64,000 bases of DNA from Bacteroidota bacterium (GTDB lineage Bacteria; Bacteroidota; Bacteroidia; UKL13-3). Positions within the stretch are counted from its first letter, which is position 1; each line of letters opens with the position of its first letter. Shown here piece after piece: positions 10,308 through 20,243 of this stretch. The notes under the pieces were generated by a model that worked only from the letters and a program-made list of their open reading frames with translations, had not been told where the DNA came from and did no database searches. The stretch lies in contig JAIYAT010000020.1 of assembly GCA_027488905.1 (NCBI GenBank), forward strand, positions 62,001 to 126,000, written 5' to 3'. The position numbers and the translations under genes are program-made.

Positions 10308-11009
10308 TTATATAGTTAAATCGTTTTCATTCTTCAATTTGGCTCCTTGGATAAAAACCTGAACCACCATTAAAATTACAAACATAATTGGCAATTCAAA
10401 GAGCATTTTTTCATTGAAAACCATTTTCCAACCTGAAAATGAATTAGGGATATAAAGATAATGATTTGGATATTTTATCACGTTTGTTGCCAGTTTTAAA
10501 AACAATTGTTTGTTAATCGAATCAAGAATAGCACTTAAGGGAAAAATTACAGCCAAAAGCCTAAGACGAAATATAAATTTAGGTTCAAAAACACTTTTCT
10601 TTCTAATGGCTTTTGCCAAAACCCAAAGCGTCCAACTCAAATAAAGCCAAATCCATAATTTGGCCAAATCAGTTATGAAAACCAATATATTTAGCCTCGA
10701 AAATCCTTTAAATAAATCTGTATAATCGAATCTGACAAATCCTCTTTCGTGCAATAACACAATTGGTTTAACCCCTAGCGTATCCAGCACCTGAAAGCTT
10801 TCATTAACATTTATGGGTTTCCATTGAGTGGGTATCATAGCAATATTGCCACGTAAAGTAAATGTAATAGGCTCTCCATGAAAATATCCTAAAGGATCAA
10901 AATAGTCAAACATGGTAAGAAAAAGTAAAAAGAATAAATGTCCAAAAAAAAAGATACGGCAAACTTTTTCAAATAGCTTAGGACTCAATAAGGATTGTGA
11001 TTCTTTCAT
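10308..11009 (-). CDS. DUF2975-like membrane protein paired with XRE regulator
   Basis: Multi-TM protein immediately upstream of the small XRE gene, the arrangement typical of DUF2975. Confidence 0.65.
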   Translation of the reverse strand: MKESQSLLSPKLFEKVCRIFFFGHLFFLLFLTMFDYFDPLGYFHGEPITFTLRGNIAMIPTQWKPINVNESFQVLDTLGVKPIVLLHERGFVRFDYTDLFKGFSRLNILVFITDLAKLWIWLYLSWTLWVLAKAIRKKSVFEPKFIFRLRLLAVIFPLSAILDSINKQLFLKLATNVIKYPNHYLYIPNSFSGWKMVFNEKMLFELPIMFVILMVVQVFIQGAKLKNENDLTI

Positions 11010-11166
11010 TGTGTTATATTTAGGTCCACAATGCTAACTAAAATTTATTTAAAAACAAACTTTATTTATTATTTATCAATAATTTTTAATTACTTATCAA
11101 TTATTTAACTATATTTATATCTTGTCATAAATCGCAAAAAATCTGTCACTATGTCATAATAAACCA

Positions 11167-11174
11167 TATATTTG
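11167..11174 (+). promoter_or_regulatory. Putative Bacteroidetes-type -7 element upstream of miaB
   Basis: TATATTTG matches TAnnTTTG, 22 nt before the ATG. Confidence 0.45.
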
Positions 11175-11195
11175 CACTTCAAAAAAATTGAGTAA

Positions 11196-12578
11196 ATGCG
11201 CGGAGTTATTGCAGAAAATGCACCAGAAACAGCCACAAGGAATTTATATATTGAAACATACGGATGTGCTATGAACTTAGCTGATAGCGAAGTTGTAGCC
11301 TCTATTATGGCAGATAAAGGATTTAAGACCACACAAGATATTAATGAAGCTGATGTAGTTTTTGTAAATACCTGTTCTATAAGAGACAATGCAGAAGCGC
11401 ATGTTTGGGGAAGACTTAGGGAAATTAAACATCATAAGAAAACAAATCCGGGAATGATTGTAGGAGTTCTTGGTTGCATGGCAGAAAGGTTAAAAACCCA
11501 GTTGCTCGAAAAAGAACAAGTAATAGATATAGTGGTTGGACCGGATGCTTACCGAGATATTCCTCAGTTAATTACCCAAGTTGAAGAAGGACACAAAGCT
11601 GTTAATGTTCTTTTATCAAGGGAAGAAACTTATGCAGAAATTACACCAGTAAGATTGAGTTCGAATGGGGTTAATGCTTATATTAGCATTATGCGTGGTT
11701 GCGATAACATGTGCTCGTTTTGTGTAGTTCCATTTACCCGCGGCCGCGAGCGCAGCCGTCCTTCAGATTCGATTATAAAGGAAGCAAATGATTTGTATAA
11801 CCAAGGGTACAAAGAGGTAACACTTTTGGGTCAAAACGTAGATTCTTATAAGGAATTAGATGAACAAGGGAATGTGATTTGTAATTTTGCGCAGTTACTT
11901 GAAAAAGTTGCTTTACTAAGAAAAGACTTGCGAATTAGGTTTGTGAGTTCACACCCAAAAGACATTACAGATGAAGTATTGCATACCATTAAGCGTTACG
12001 ACAACATTTGTAATTATATTCATTACCCTTTACAAAGTGGGAATAGTCGAATTCTGGAATTAATGAACCGAACTTATGATCGCAATTGGTTCAAACAAAG
12101 ACTAGATAAAATTAGGGAAATCATTCCAGACTGTGGCATTTCTACAGATATCATAACAGGGTTTTGCACAGAAACAGAAGAGGAACATCAAGACACTGTT
12201 TCTATGATGGAATATGGCAAATTTAATTTTGCATTTATGTATCAATACAGTGAAAGGCCCGGAACTTTAGCTGCAAGAAGATACAAAGATGATATTCCAT
12301 CAGAAGTAAAACTCAGAAGGCTCCAAGAAATTATTGAAATTCAACACAAGAATAGTTTGGCCTTGAACCAAGCAAAAGTTGGCACTGTTCAAACGGTTTT
12401 AATTGAAGGTTTATCTAAGAAATCAGACCAAAGTTTAAGAGGACGAAACGACCAAAATAGCGTGGTAATTTTTCCAAAAGAAAATTACAATAAAGGGCAG
12501 TATGTTAAAGTTTTAATAGAAAGTGCCACCCAAACAAGTTTGATTGGAAAAGCATTAGAGGAAGTGGTGTTTGATTAA
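11196..12578 (+). CDS. miaB: tRNA-2-methylthio-N6-dimethylallyladenosine synthase
   Basis: [40 protein letters not shown] radical-SAM motif; C-terminal TRAM. Confidence 0.96.
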   Translation: MRGVIAENAPETATRNLYIETYGCAMNLADSEVVASIMADKGFKTTQDINEADVVFVNTCSIRDNAEAHVWGRLREIKHHKKTNPGMIVGVLGCMAERLKTQLLEKEQVIDIVVGPDAYRDIPQLITQVEEGHKAVNVLLSREETYAEITPVRLSSNGVNAYISIMRGCDNMCSFCVVPFTRGRERSRPSDSIIKEANDLYNQGYKEVTLLGQNVDSYKELDEQGNVICNFAQLLEKVALLRKDLRIRFVSSHPKDITDEVLHTIKRYDNICNYIHYPLQSGNSRILELMNRTYDRNWFKQRLDKIREIIPDCGISTDIITGFCTETEEEHQDTVSMMEYGKFNFAFMYQYSERPGTLAARRYKDDIPSEVKLRRLQEIIEIQHKNSLALNQAKVGTVQTVLIEGLSKKSDQSLRGRNDQNSVVIFPKENYNKGQYVKVLIESATQTSLIGKALEEVVFD

Positions 12579-12592
12579 GCTAAAATTGGAAA

Positions 12593-13888
12593 ATGACTGA
12601 AAAACTCTTTTACGATACTTGGAGTAGCTTTTTGGACAATTACCATTTGTATTATCGAAACTTGGGTCAAAAAGCCAAATTGCGTTTCCTAAAAAGAGTA
12701 AACTCTATTTACCATAATGTTGAAATCATCGGCAAAGGTGGACTTGAAGTAACTGAAGATATAAAGATTTTAGTGGTTTCAAACTTGGTTCAACTAACCT
12801 TTGGCTTAAAAGAATATTGGCTTTATGGCTATGAATATATTCACCTACACCCAGAAGCATTTGTATTGCCAAAATCTGGCGAATTAGTAAAAGGTTCAAC
12901 CTACAATACAAAAATCATTGCATTAAGTTGGCAGCATTTTGCCTTCGACCATCTGCATCCTCAATTAGGCAGAAATGTAAGTTTAGCTCAATATGCACTA
13001 GCCTTGTTGAGAACCGTTTTCAATGGCAAACACTATGATTTACACTTTGGTTCATACATAGATACTTGGTTTGAAATCATTAAAAAAGAATGTGAACTTA
13101 AGAACAGCAGTTCGGAATACCAGCGATTTAATGAAAATGCAGAAGATTATAATTATGTATTTTCTCAATGCGTTGAATTGTTTTTTGAGAAACCTGAAGT
13201 ACTTAAAAAAGACTTGCCAACTACCTATGCGCATTTATGTTTATTGTTGAACCAAGACCCAGCCAACTCATTTGAGGATTATAGTTTTGACCGAACAAGC
13301 TTAGAAAAAAACAACTTAATTGTTAAGCTTCCAAAACATATCCCAATTCACTATAAATATAAAAGTTGGCATTGGTTATATAATTTCAGTTTTTTCGGGT
13401 TAAGCCTATGCCCATTGGTGATGTATTTTCAATTAGATAAATTATTAGTGCATACTCATGAACTATTTATTTTTGCCACGATTTGCAGCATTATTATTTC
13501 AGTTTTAATCTATAAACCACTTAAGCAAATTGGCATTTTTGATAAGTATTGGGTGGTCTTTTTAAATTGCTTTTTAGGTTATATGCCTTGCCTAATTACC
13601 TTATTGATTAGTATTAATAACCTGGGAAGTTTGCCAAATACTTCGCAAAAAAGCAAACATGAGATTATCACGTATTATCTAAGTGAATCTTATGTTAACC
13701 GTGAAAGAAGTAACCCAATTACGTTTGTGTTACAAGACAATTTTCTAATAGATTTTCCAAATGCTAGAACATTTGAGAGTTTTGACAAAACGCCATTAAA
13801 CGGCCATAATTTTTTCAATGGCATAGAATATGACATTAGAAGAGGCTGGTTAGGGATTCCAATTATTTACAAGAGAGACTTATATTAA
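12593..13888 (+). CDS. MtfA/M90-like protein lacking HExxH, with C-terminal TM domain
   Basis: N-terminal half aligns by eye to MtfA ([60 protein letters not shown]); two or more TM segments after residue ~260. Confidence 0.6.
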   Translation: [431 protein letters not shown]

Positions 13889-13889
13889 C

Positions 13890-15131
13890 ATGAATATTCA
13901 AGATATTAAACAAAGGTTCGAAATTATTGGCTCATCGCCATTGCTTAACATTGCCTTAGAAACAGCAGTAAAAGTTTCTGGAACAGATATTACAGTATTA
14001 ATTAATGGAGAAAGTGGTGTAGGAAAAGAAGCATTTTCAAAAATTATTCATGCCTTAAGTGGCAGAAAGCACGGACCTTTTATTGCAGTAAACTGCGGTG
14101 CAATTCCAGAAGGAACCATAGACAGCGAGCTTTTTGGCCATGAGAAAGGCGCGTTTACAGGTGCGCATGATACGAGGAAGGGTTATTTTGAAACCGTAAA
14201 TGGAGGAACTATTTTTTTAGATGAAATAGGTGAACTGCCCTTAGAGACTCAAAGTAGACTGTTAAGAATCTTAGAAAGTGGGGAATTTATTAAAGTTGGT
14301 TCAAGCAAGGTTCAAAAAACAGATGTAAGAATTGTGGCGGCCACTCATAGAGACTTATTAGACCTTGCCAATAAGGGGAAATTTAGAGAAGACTTATACT
14401 ACAGGCTATCCACAGTTCCAATAAAAGTGCCGCCATTACGCGAAAGAAAGGAAGATATTCATCTTTTATTTAGAAAGTTTAGTGCTGATTTTGCTGAAAA
14501 ATACAAAAGTAAACCAGTTGTTTTAGAGCCCGATGCTTTACAAATACTTGGCAGTTACAGCTGGCCAGGTAATATTAGACAATTGAAAAATATAGCAGAG
14601 CAGCTTTCTGTTTTAGATGAAGATAAAATAGTGAATGGGAAAGAACTTGCAAGGGTTTTACCTCCAGAAAAAACATCCCTTCCTATGTTAATTGGTTCAA
14701 ACCAAACCGGAACAGAAACCTTAAGTGAAAGAGATATTTTTTATAAAGTTCTATATGATTTAAGAAAAGACTTAAGTGATTTAAAAACGATTGTGTTTGA
14801 TATGATGCAAGGGAACAACCCAATCAATTCAACAGAACATCATAACAGCTTTTCTAATGTTATGAACAGAGAAGAGGCAATGGCACCAAATCCTCAGAAT
14901 ACTTATATGCCAATTGTTTCTCAATCTTCCTCCACACCGCCAAATCCGCAATACATTGACATAACAGAGGCTAACCACGAACCAGAGTCTTTGAGTTTGG
15001 AAGATAAGGAGATAGAGTTAATTCGTAAATCTTTGAAGAAACACAACGGTAAAAGAAAAAGAGCGGCCCAAGAACTGGGAATTTCTGAAAGAACACTTTA
15101 TAGAAAAATCAAGCAATACGATCTAGAATAG
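13890..15131 (+). CDS. Sigma-54-dependent transcriptional activator (AAA+ and Fis HTH, no receiver domain)
   Basis: [29 protein letters not shown]-terminal [17 protein letters not shown]. Confidence 0.95.
   Translation: MNIQDIKQRFEIIGSSPLLNIALETAVKVSGTDITVLINGESGVGKEAFSKIIHALSGRKHGPFIAVNCGAIPEGTIDSELFGHEKGAFTGAHDTRKGYFETVNGGTIFLDEIGELPLETQSRLLRILESGEFIKVGSSKVQKTDVRIVAATHRDLLDLANKGKFREDLYYRLSTVPIKVPPLRERKEDIHLLFRKFSADFAEKYKSKPVVLEPDALQILGSYSWPGNIRQLKNIAEQLSVLDEDKIVNGKELARVLPPEKTSLPMLIGSNQTGTETLSERDIFYKVLYDLRKDLSDLKTIVFDMMQGNNPINSTEHHNSFSNVMNREEAMAPNPQNTYMPIVSQSSSTPPNPQYIDITEANHEPESLSLEDKEIELIRKSLKKHNGKRKRAAQELGISERTLYRKIKQYDLE
14694..14703 (-). repeat. Dispersed near-palindrome
   Basis: TTGGTTCAAACCAAA; encodes GSNQ in the sigma-54 activator linker. 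Confidence 0.9.
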
Positions 15132-15217
15132 GCTAAAAAGCTGGCAATTTGCAATTTCTGCAAACTTTTATGTTTCCAATATTTAGCTTTTTAAAAGCAA
15201 ACTACTAATTTAGTGTA

Positions 15218-15457
15218 ATGGAAAATATTGAAACTAATCTTCAAACAGAAGAGGAAATCAGTCGGAAAGAAATTTTGATTAGCAAAACCCAAAAAGGCTT
15301 CAAAATTATTTTATGGGGAGCTTTGACATTGCTGGTTAGTGGCTTAATAGCCTTGTTTGCTCCCATGTCTCAATCTGGATTTGAAATTGTAATGTATGGT
15401 TTTACCTCCTTGGGTTCAACCATGATAATTTACGGTCTTTATTTAGCAATTGGATAA
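15218..15457 (+). CDS. Small two-TM membrane protein
   Basis: 79 aa; two hydrophobic segments; ORF between the sigma-54 activator and a terminator. Confidence 0.6.
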   Translation: MENIETNLQTEEEISRKEILISKTQKGFKIILWGALTLLVSGLIALFAPMSQSGFEIVMYGFTSLGSTMIIYGLYLAIG

Positions 15458-15461
15458 AAAC

Positions 15462-15490
15462 GAGGAAGGCGCCCTTCGGGCGCCTTCCTC
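15462..15490 (-). terminator. Rho-independent terminator between convergent genes
   Basis: GAGGAAGGCGCCC-TTC-GGGCGCCTTCCTC perfect 13-bp stem; T5 tract on the minus-strand transcript. Confidence 0.8.
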
Positions 15491-15503
15491 AATAACTCAA
15501 TTC

Positions 15504-15971
15504 CTATTTTCCGTAAAACTTCTTTTTCATTTCGGCTAAAATTGGAGCCATTTGTTCCGCATTTTTATAGCCTACTACTACTTCAGATTTTTTCTGCTTT
15601 GGATAAATAAAGATAGTAGTTGGATAACCACTAATTTGATAGTTGCTTATCACACCAGCTAATTGCTCTCCAGTGTAGATTTTACCTTCATAAGAATAAG
15701 TAACATTTGTAATTTCTGGATTGAATTTAACAGATATAAAATCCGTATTTAAAACTTGCGAAATCGCAGGTTTAGCATATGCATCCCTGTCCATTTTCTT
15801 GCACCAACCGCACCACTCAGTATAAACATCTACCAACATGATTTTGTTCTTTTTCTTAGCAAGTGCATATCCTTCATTAAAATCCATCCACTTAACTTCA
15901 GTGTTGTCTGCCTTAAATGCAGTAATTACAAAAAATGCCATTACTGCTACTAAAATTTTTGCTTTCATCAT
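15504..15971 (-). CDS. Secreted thioredoxin-fold protein
   Basis: Signal peptide; MLVDVYTEWCGWCKKMDRDAY CxxC; GYPTTIFIYPK. Confidence 0.88.
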   Translation of the reverse strand: MMKAKILVAVMAFFVITAFKADNTEVKWMDFNEGYALAKKKNKIMLVDVYTEWCGWCKKMDRDAYAKPAISQVLNTDFISVKFNPEITNVTYSYEGKIYTGEQLAGVISNYQISGYPTTIFIYPKQKKSEVVVGYKNAEQMAPILAEMKKKFYGK

Positions 15972-16062
15972 ATTTACTTTAACAAATTAGCTTGTCAATT
16001 ATTGTACCGCAATTGTAGAACTCCTGACAAACAAATTTCAATGATTTAATATTAATAAAAAC

Positions 16063-17316
16063 TTAAATCTTCTCAGCCATATCAATAACCTTATCCGACT
16101 TATAAGCTCCTGCATTCAACTTCTCGCGAATTTCTGTAAAAGCTTTTATGGTTCTTTCAACTTGCTCAAGCGTATGCACAGCAGTTGGTATTAACCTTAG
16201 TAAAATCATTCCTTTTGGTATAACTGGATACACAACAACCGAACAAAAGATTTTGTAATTCTCTCTTAAATCATGAACAACAGCAGTTGATTCTGCCACC
16301 GTTCCATGCATAATAACTGGTGTAACACAACTTGAGGTTCTTCCTAAATCGAAACCTTGCTCGCGCAATCCTTTTTGTAAAGCATTTACAATAGTCCAAA
16401 GATTTGCCTTATATTCTGGATGTTTGCGAATTAAATCTAAACGTTTAAGCGCTCCTACAACTATCGGCATTGGAACCGACTTTGCATAAATTTGTGAGCG
16501 TAAGTTGTAGCGTAAAAACTTTACAACTTCTTTGTTTGAAGCAATGAATCCGCCAATTAAAGCCATAGATTTTGCAAAGGTTCCAAAGTAAATATCAATT
16601 TGATCTTGAACACCTTGCTCTTCTCCTGCGCCAGCACCTGTTTTTCCTAAGGTACCAAAACCATGGGCGTCGTCAACAAATAACCTAAATTTATATTTTG
16701 ATTTAAGTTCTACAATTCCTTTTAAATTACCTTGTGCTCCAGTCATCCCAAATACACCCTCAGTAATTACAAGAATTGCACCCCCTGATTCTTCAGTAAG
16801 TCTTGTTGCGCGTTGCAATTGTTTCTCAAGACTTGCCATATCATTGTGTTCATAGACAAAACGTTTACCCATGTGCAAACGCACGCCGTCTACAATACAA
16901 GCATGACTTTCTGCATCATAAACAATCACATCATGTCTGTCTACTAATGCGTCAATTGTACTTACCATTCCTTGGTATCCATAATTCAATAAAACAGCAT
17001 CTTCCTTCATTTCAAAGGCAGCTAATTCTCTATCTAATTGTTCATGATAAGTTGAGTTTCCGCTCATCATTCTGGCTCCCATTGGGTAGGCTAAGCCAAA
17101 ATTCGCAGCGGCATCTTTGTCGGCCTCTCTAACTTCTGGATGATTGGCTAAACCTAAATAATTATTTAAACTCCAATTCAACATTTCCATGCCTCTAAAG
17201 TTCATCATTGGACCAATCTCCCCTTCCAACTTTGGAAACATATAATATCCGTAAGCGTCATCTGCATACTGACCTAATGGGCCAGCTTTTTTGCTAAGTT
17301 TTTCGAATAAATCCAT
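16063..17316 (-). CDS. PLP-dependent alpha-oxoamine synthase, serine palmitoyltransferase-like
   Basis: MDLFEKLSKKAGPLGQYADDAYGYYMFPKLEG; NYLGLANHPEV; DDAHGFGTLGKTGAG; FGTFAKSMALIGGFIA. Confidence 0.8.
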   Translation of the reverse strand: MDLFEKLSKKAGPLGQYADDAYGYYMFPKLEGEIGPMMNFRGMEMLNWSLNNYLGLANHPEVREADKDAAANFGLAYPMGARMMSGNSTYHEQLDRELAAFEMKEDAVLLNYGYQGMVSTIDALVDRHDVIVYDAESHACIVDGVRLHMGKRFVYEHNDMASLEKQLQRATRLTEESGGAILVITEGVFGMTGAQGNLKGIVELKSKYKFRLFVDDAHGFGTLGKTGAGAGEEQGVQDQIDIYFGTFAKSMALIGGFIASNKEVVKFLRYNLRSQIYAKSVPMPIVVGALKRLDLIRKHPEYKANLWTIVNALQKGLREQGFDLGRTSSCVTPVIMHGTVAESTAVVHDLRENYKIFCSVVVYPVIPKGMILLRLIPTAVHTLEQVERTIKAFTEIREKLNAGAYKSDKVIDMAEKI

Positions 17317-17393
17317 TTTTGATAATATATAATCTCGCAAAAATAAGTTAATCGTAAGGAAACGCAAGTGACACTTGTGCACCTATGTTAATT

Positions 17394-19310
17394 TTACCAA
17401 CGACAACGTATTTGAAAAGAAAAATCTGTTAATGCATTTTCCGAAATTTCGTCCCAGCCAGAACCAGGTTGGGTTCCATCTGCCTGCAGTAAATGCCCTA
17501 TTTTCAGGTAGATATCCCATAAATCAGAGATTTTATACCGAACCAACAAATAAGATTTTGAACCCACTCCATTAAATGAACCTAGCGCATATTGATAAGG
17601 CAAATCCTTTTCCATAGCGTAAATTCGGGTTTCATCCTTTAGGCTTTGAAAGGCTAAATACCTAGTTGTCAAACTCAAAGCATGATTGGGAACCTGCCAA
17701 GAAGCTTCTAGAAAAAAGCTTGAACCATCCCAATTTTGCCACCGATTATAATCGAATCGAGCTTTTATATTCAGTTGTTTAGTTGGAAGTGCAATAGCTT
17801 GAAGGCGAAGCTGCTGCTTGGTTTCCCAAAGATTATTTAATAGAAATCCATCCTCCTTCATGTCTTTTTTGTATTTTTTATAACTCAAACGAATTTCCCA
17901 ACTAAGGCTTTTGGAACTTTTTATCTGAGCATTTGCTAGCCACTCAGCACCTTTAGCACCTATTTCCTTTTGGTAGCGAGCAGCTGGCGCCGAAAAAACA
18001 TCTTGAAAAAAACCTATTTGAACTTTTCTATTTGGTTTTAAAAACAAGGCCTGATAAATACCTCGTTCATTATACGTTCCAGAAAACTCACTCCAAGCAG
18101 CGGCAAAAAAATTCTGCCCGTTGGCTGCATAATTTCTATATAAAACAAGGTAATCAACCTTGCTGTGAAGTGGCTTTAATACTTGCAAAAGCAAATTGTA
18201 TGAGCTTTTATATACACTAAACTCTGAATCAAATAAGGTGTTTTTGTAATTCTTCTTCAAATAAATTCCATACCGAATATTTGGTTCAAACCGAAAACTG
18301 AAATGTGGTTGTTGTGCACTCATTTGGTATATTAAACCTATGTTTCCATCTGAAAAGGTTCTTGATAAATGCACACATGATACATAATTTTTCATAGCAT
18401 TTTTACCCTCCATTTCTTTTGGAGTTCTATGTAAACCAGAGCCGTTGTCACCTAATCCAGAAAGCAGAAAATCCAGTTTAATCTTTTTAATTTCCAACCC
18501 AATGGCTGCACCTCTTAAAAAACCAAACTCGCTCACCGACCGGTAAGGTTGAATGCCAACAACTCTCCCACTTGTTTGAAAAACTTGTGCACTTTTTCCC
18601 ATGGGCGCCCTGCTTGCAAAGGTTAATCCAAGTCCAAATGCCGCTTGATAATCCCCTATTGCCAGCGTTTTAATCAGTCCTTTGCCACGATACAACAGGT
18701 GAACACTTAAAAAATCTGGTCTTTCATACGGTTCTCCTGCATCTTTTTCAGCTGCCAAACCAAAATACAATTGTTGTTTGTAAGAAAATCGATAACGCAT
18801 TAAAGTACGTGTTCTATCTCCCAAGTAATGTTTCTCGCCTAGTTGGTTTTCCTTAAATCCTTTTGGTTTTTGCAAACTAAATTCGGTTTGAACCAAACAT
18901 TCATGTTGGCCGTTTTTAAACCATTCGATAAAAGGCTCCTCTAAAATTTGCTTAGGCTGAATGCTAATTACTTTGGACAGAATTATTATCAATTCTGAAG
19001 AAATGCCTTCAATTGATTGTAATTCATAGATGGAAATCAACTTACCATACAGTTGCAAATGCCTTTTGATGGCTAACTTTTCTGGTTCACTTAAAAAAAA
19101 TAGTTTTTGAATTGTGTTAGAATCAAGTGAAATAGGATGTTGCTCCAAGTCCATTAAAAGCTGAGAGAATTCAGAAAGCTCAATATTTAAATCAACCTCA
19201 GATTGCCTTTCTAGAAAATTTTGCCACCAAAGTGTTTTTTCTATTTCGGTTTGACCCGAAATGAATTGAGCGCATAACATGAAAGCCAAAACAAATAGGT
19301 ACTTTTTCAT
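17394..19310 (-). CDS. Large helix-hairpin-helix plus outer-membrane beta-barrel-like protein
   Basis: Signal peptide; LISIYELQSIEGISSELIIILSKVISI HhH-like N-terminus; long beta-rich C-terminus. Confidence 0.65.
   Translation of the reverse strand: MKKYLFVLAFMLCAQFISGQTEIEKTLWWQNFLERQSEVDLNIELSEFSQLLMDLEQHPISLDSNTIQKLFFLSEPEKLAIKRHLQLYGKLISIYELQSIEGISSELIIILSKVISIQPKQILEEPFIEWFKNGQHECLVQTEFSLQKPKGFKENQLGEKHYLGDRTRTLMRYRFSYKQQLYFGLAAEKDAGEPYERPDFLSVHLLYRGKGLIKTLAIGDYQAAFGLGLTFASRAPMGKSAQVFQTSGRVVGIQPYRSVSEFGFLRGAAIGLEIKKIKLDFLLSGLGDNGSGLHRTPKEMEGKNAMKNYVSCVHLSRTFSDGNIGLIYQMSAQQPHFSFRFEPNIRYGIYLKKNYKNTLFDSEFSVYKSSYNLLLQVLKPLHSKVDYLVLYRNYAANGQNFFAAAWSEFSGTYNERGIYQALFLKPNRKVQIGFFQDVFSAPAARYQKEIGAKGAEWLANAQIKSSKSLSWEIRLSYKKYKKDMKEDGFLLNNLWETKQQLRLQAIALPTKQLNIKARFDYNRWQNWDGSSFFLEASWQVPNHALSLTTRYLAFQSLKDETRIYAMEKDLPYQYALGSFNGVGSKSYLLVRYKISDLWDIYLKIGHLLQADGTQPGSGWDEISENALTDFSFQIRCRW
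18283..18292 (-). repeat. Dispersed near-palindrome
   Basis: TTTGGTTCAAACCGAAA; encodes RFEP. Confidence 0.9.
18885..18894 (+). repeat. Dispersed near-palindrome
   Basis: TTCGGTTTGAACCAAA; encodes LVQTE. Confidence 0.9.
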
Positions 19311-19314
19311 CACC

Positions 19315-20100
19315 CTACTCAATTAGATAATGAAGTGTAAAACAAGCTTGCCAGCCAGCCAATTCTTGCAATTGAGAGCCAAGCCCAAGGTTAAGCTTTT
19401 TGATGGGCAACAAAATTCCAAAAGCACTTGTAACAGGTGAAACACCAAAACCAGAAAGCAAGTAATATTCATCCTTGATTCGATAACGCAATCCAGATTT
19501 GAATGATTGAGAATAAACTCCTCTCTTTTGTAAGGAGAAACTCCATTCTAAATTGTTGCTTGCAGCCCAAGTTGCGGCTATACTTATCTGTTGCAAGGCA
19601 TGTATTGGTTGCTGATAGGTAAGTCCAAAACTCCAATTTTTATAAGGCTTCCAGCATAATCCAAATCCAATTGAGGGTTCTACACGAGGAGAAAATTCTT
19701 CAGTTGGAAAAGTATTTAAACCCAATAGCACCCCAAGGGCAAAAGATTCAGTTAGCTTACTCGCTAGCGCTAATTGGGCTGAAAAAATGCGATAAAATGG
19801 CGTTCCAAATTGGGTCAGGTTGTATCCTTTTTTAAATTTTCTACCGTGTTTAAAGGAAATACTGTTTAAGGATAAGTTTGGTAAAGAAGGATAAGATTGC
19901 TGAAACAAAGAATATCCTGAAGAATTGCTAAAGCTTGCTGCTGCAGGGTTTTGAGCAAATCCATTTATTGCGTTAGGAATTGCAGCCGAACCACAAAGCA
20001 TGATAGATTCAAATTCGGCAATAGGCGTTGCAACCTGAGCAATGGCAGATTGAAACGGGATTATCCAATATAGGATAATCGTAAATTTTGCGGTTTTCAT
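19315..20100 (-). CDS. PorV/UPF0164-like outer membrane protein
   Basis: Signal peptide; INGFAQNPAAASFSNSSGYSLFQQS-type repeat; beta-rich. Confidence 0.5.
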   Translation of the reverse strand: MKTAKFTIILYWIIPFQSAIAQVATPIAEFESIMLCGSAAIPNAINGFAQNPAAASFSNSSGYSLFQQSYPSLPNLSLNSISFKHGRKFKKGYNLTQFGTPFYRIFSAQLALASKLTESFALGVLLGLNTFPTEEFSPRVEPSIGFGLCWKPYKNWSFGLTYQQPIHALQQISIAATWAASNNLEWSFSLQKRGVYSQSFKSGLRYRIKDEYYLLSGFGVSPVTSAFGILLPIKKLNLGLGSQLQELAGWQACFTLHYLIE

Positions 20101-20243
20101 TAAAATAGGTTTGACCGCAAGAAATGAAAACATTTAAACTACTGAAAATTAGGAAACTGTACTAATTCCATTTTTATTATACAAAATTGCCTGCAATCCC
20201 TATTTTTGCCCACTTATTAGAAATACCATTTATAAGAAAAAAT

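Noticed and set aside
12088-12097. GGTTCAAACA inside miaB as another motif copy
   Set aside because: One mismatch, and it encodes the common MiaB NWFKQR stretch, so protein constraint explains it.
13890-15131. Sigma-54 activator without receiver domain as unusual
   Set aside because: Orphan AAA+/Fis activators next to miaB are familiar in Bacteroidetes genomes.
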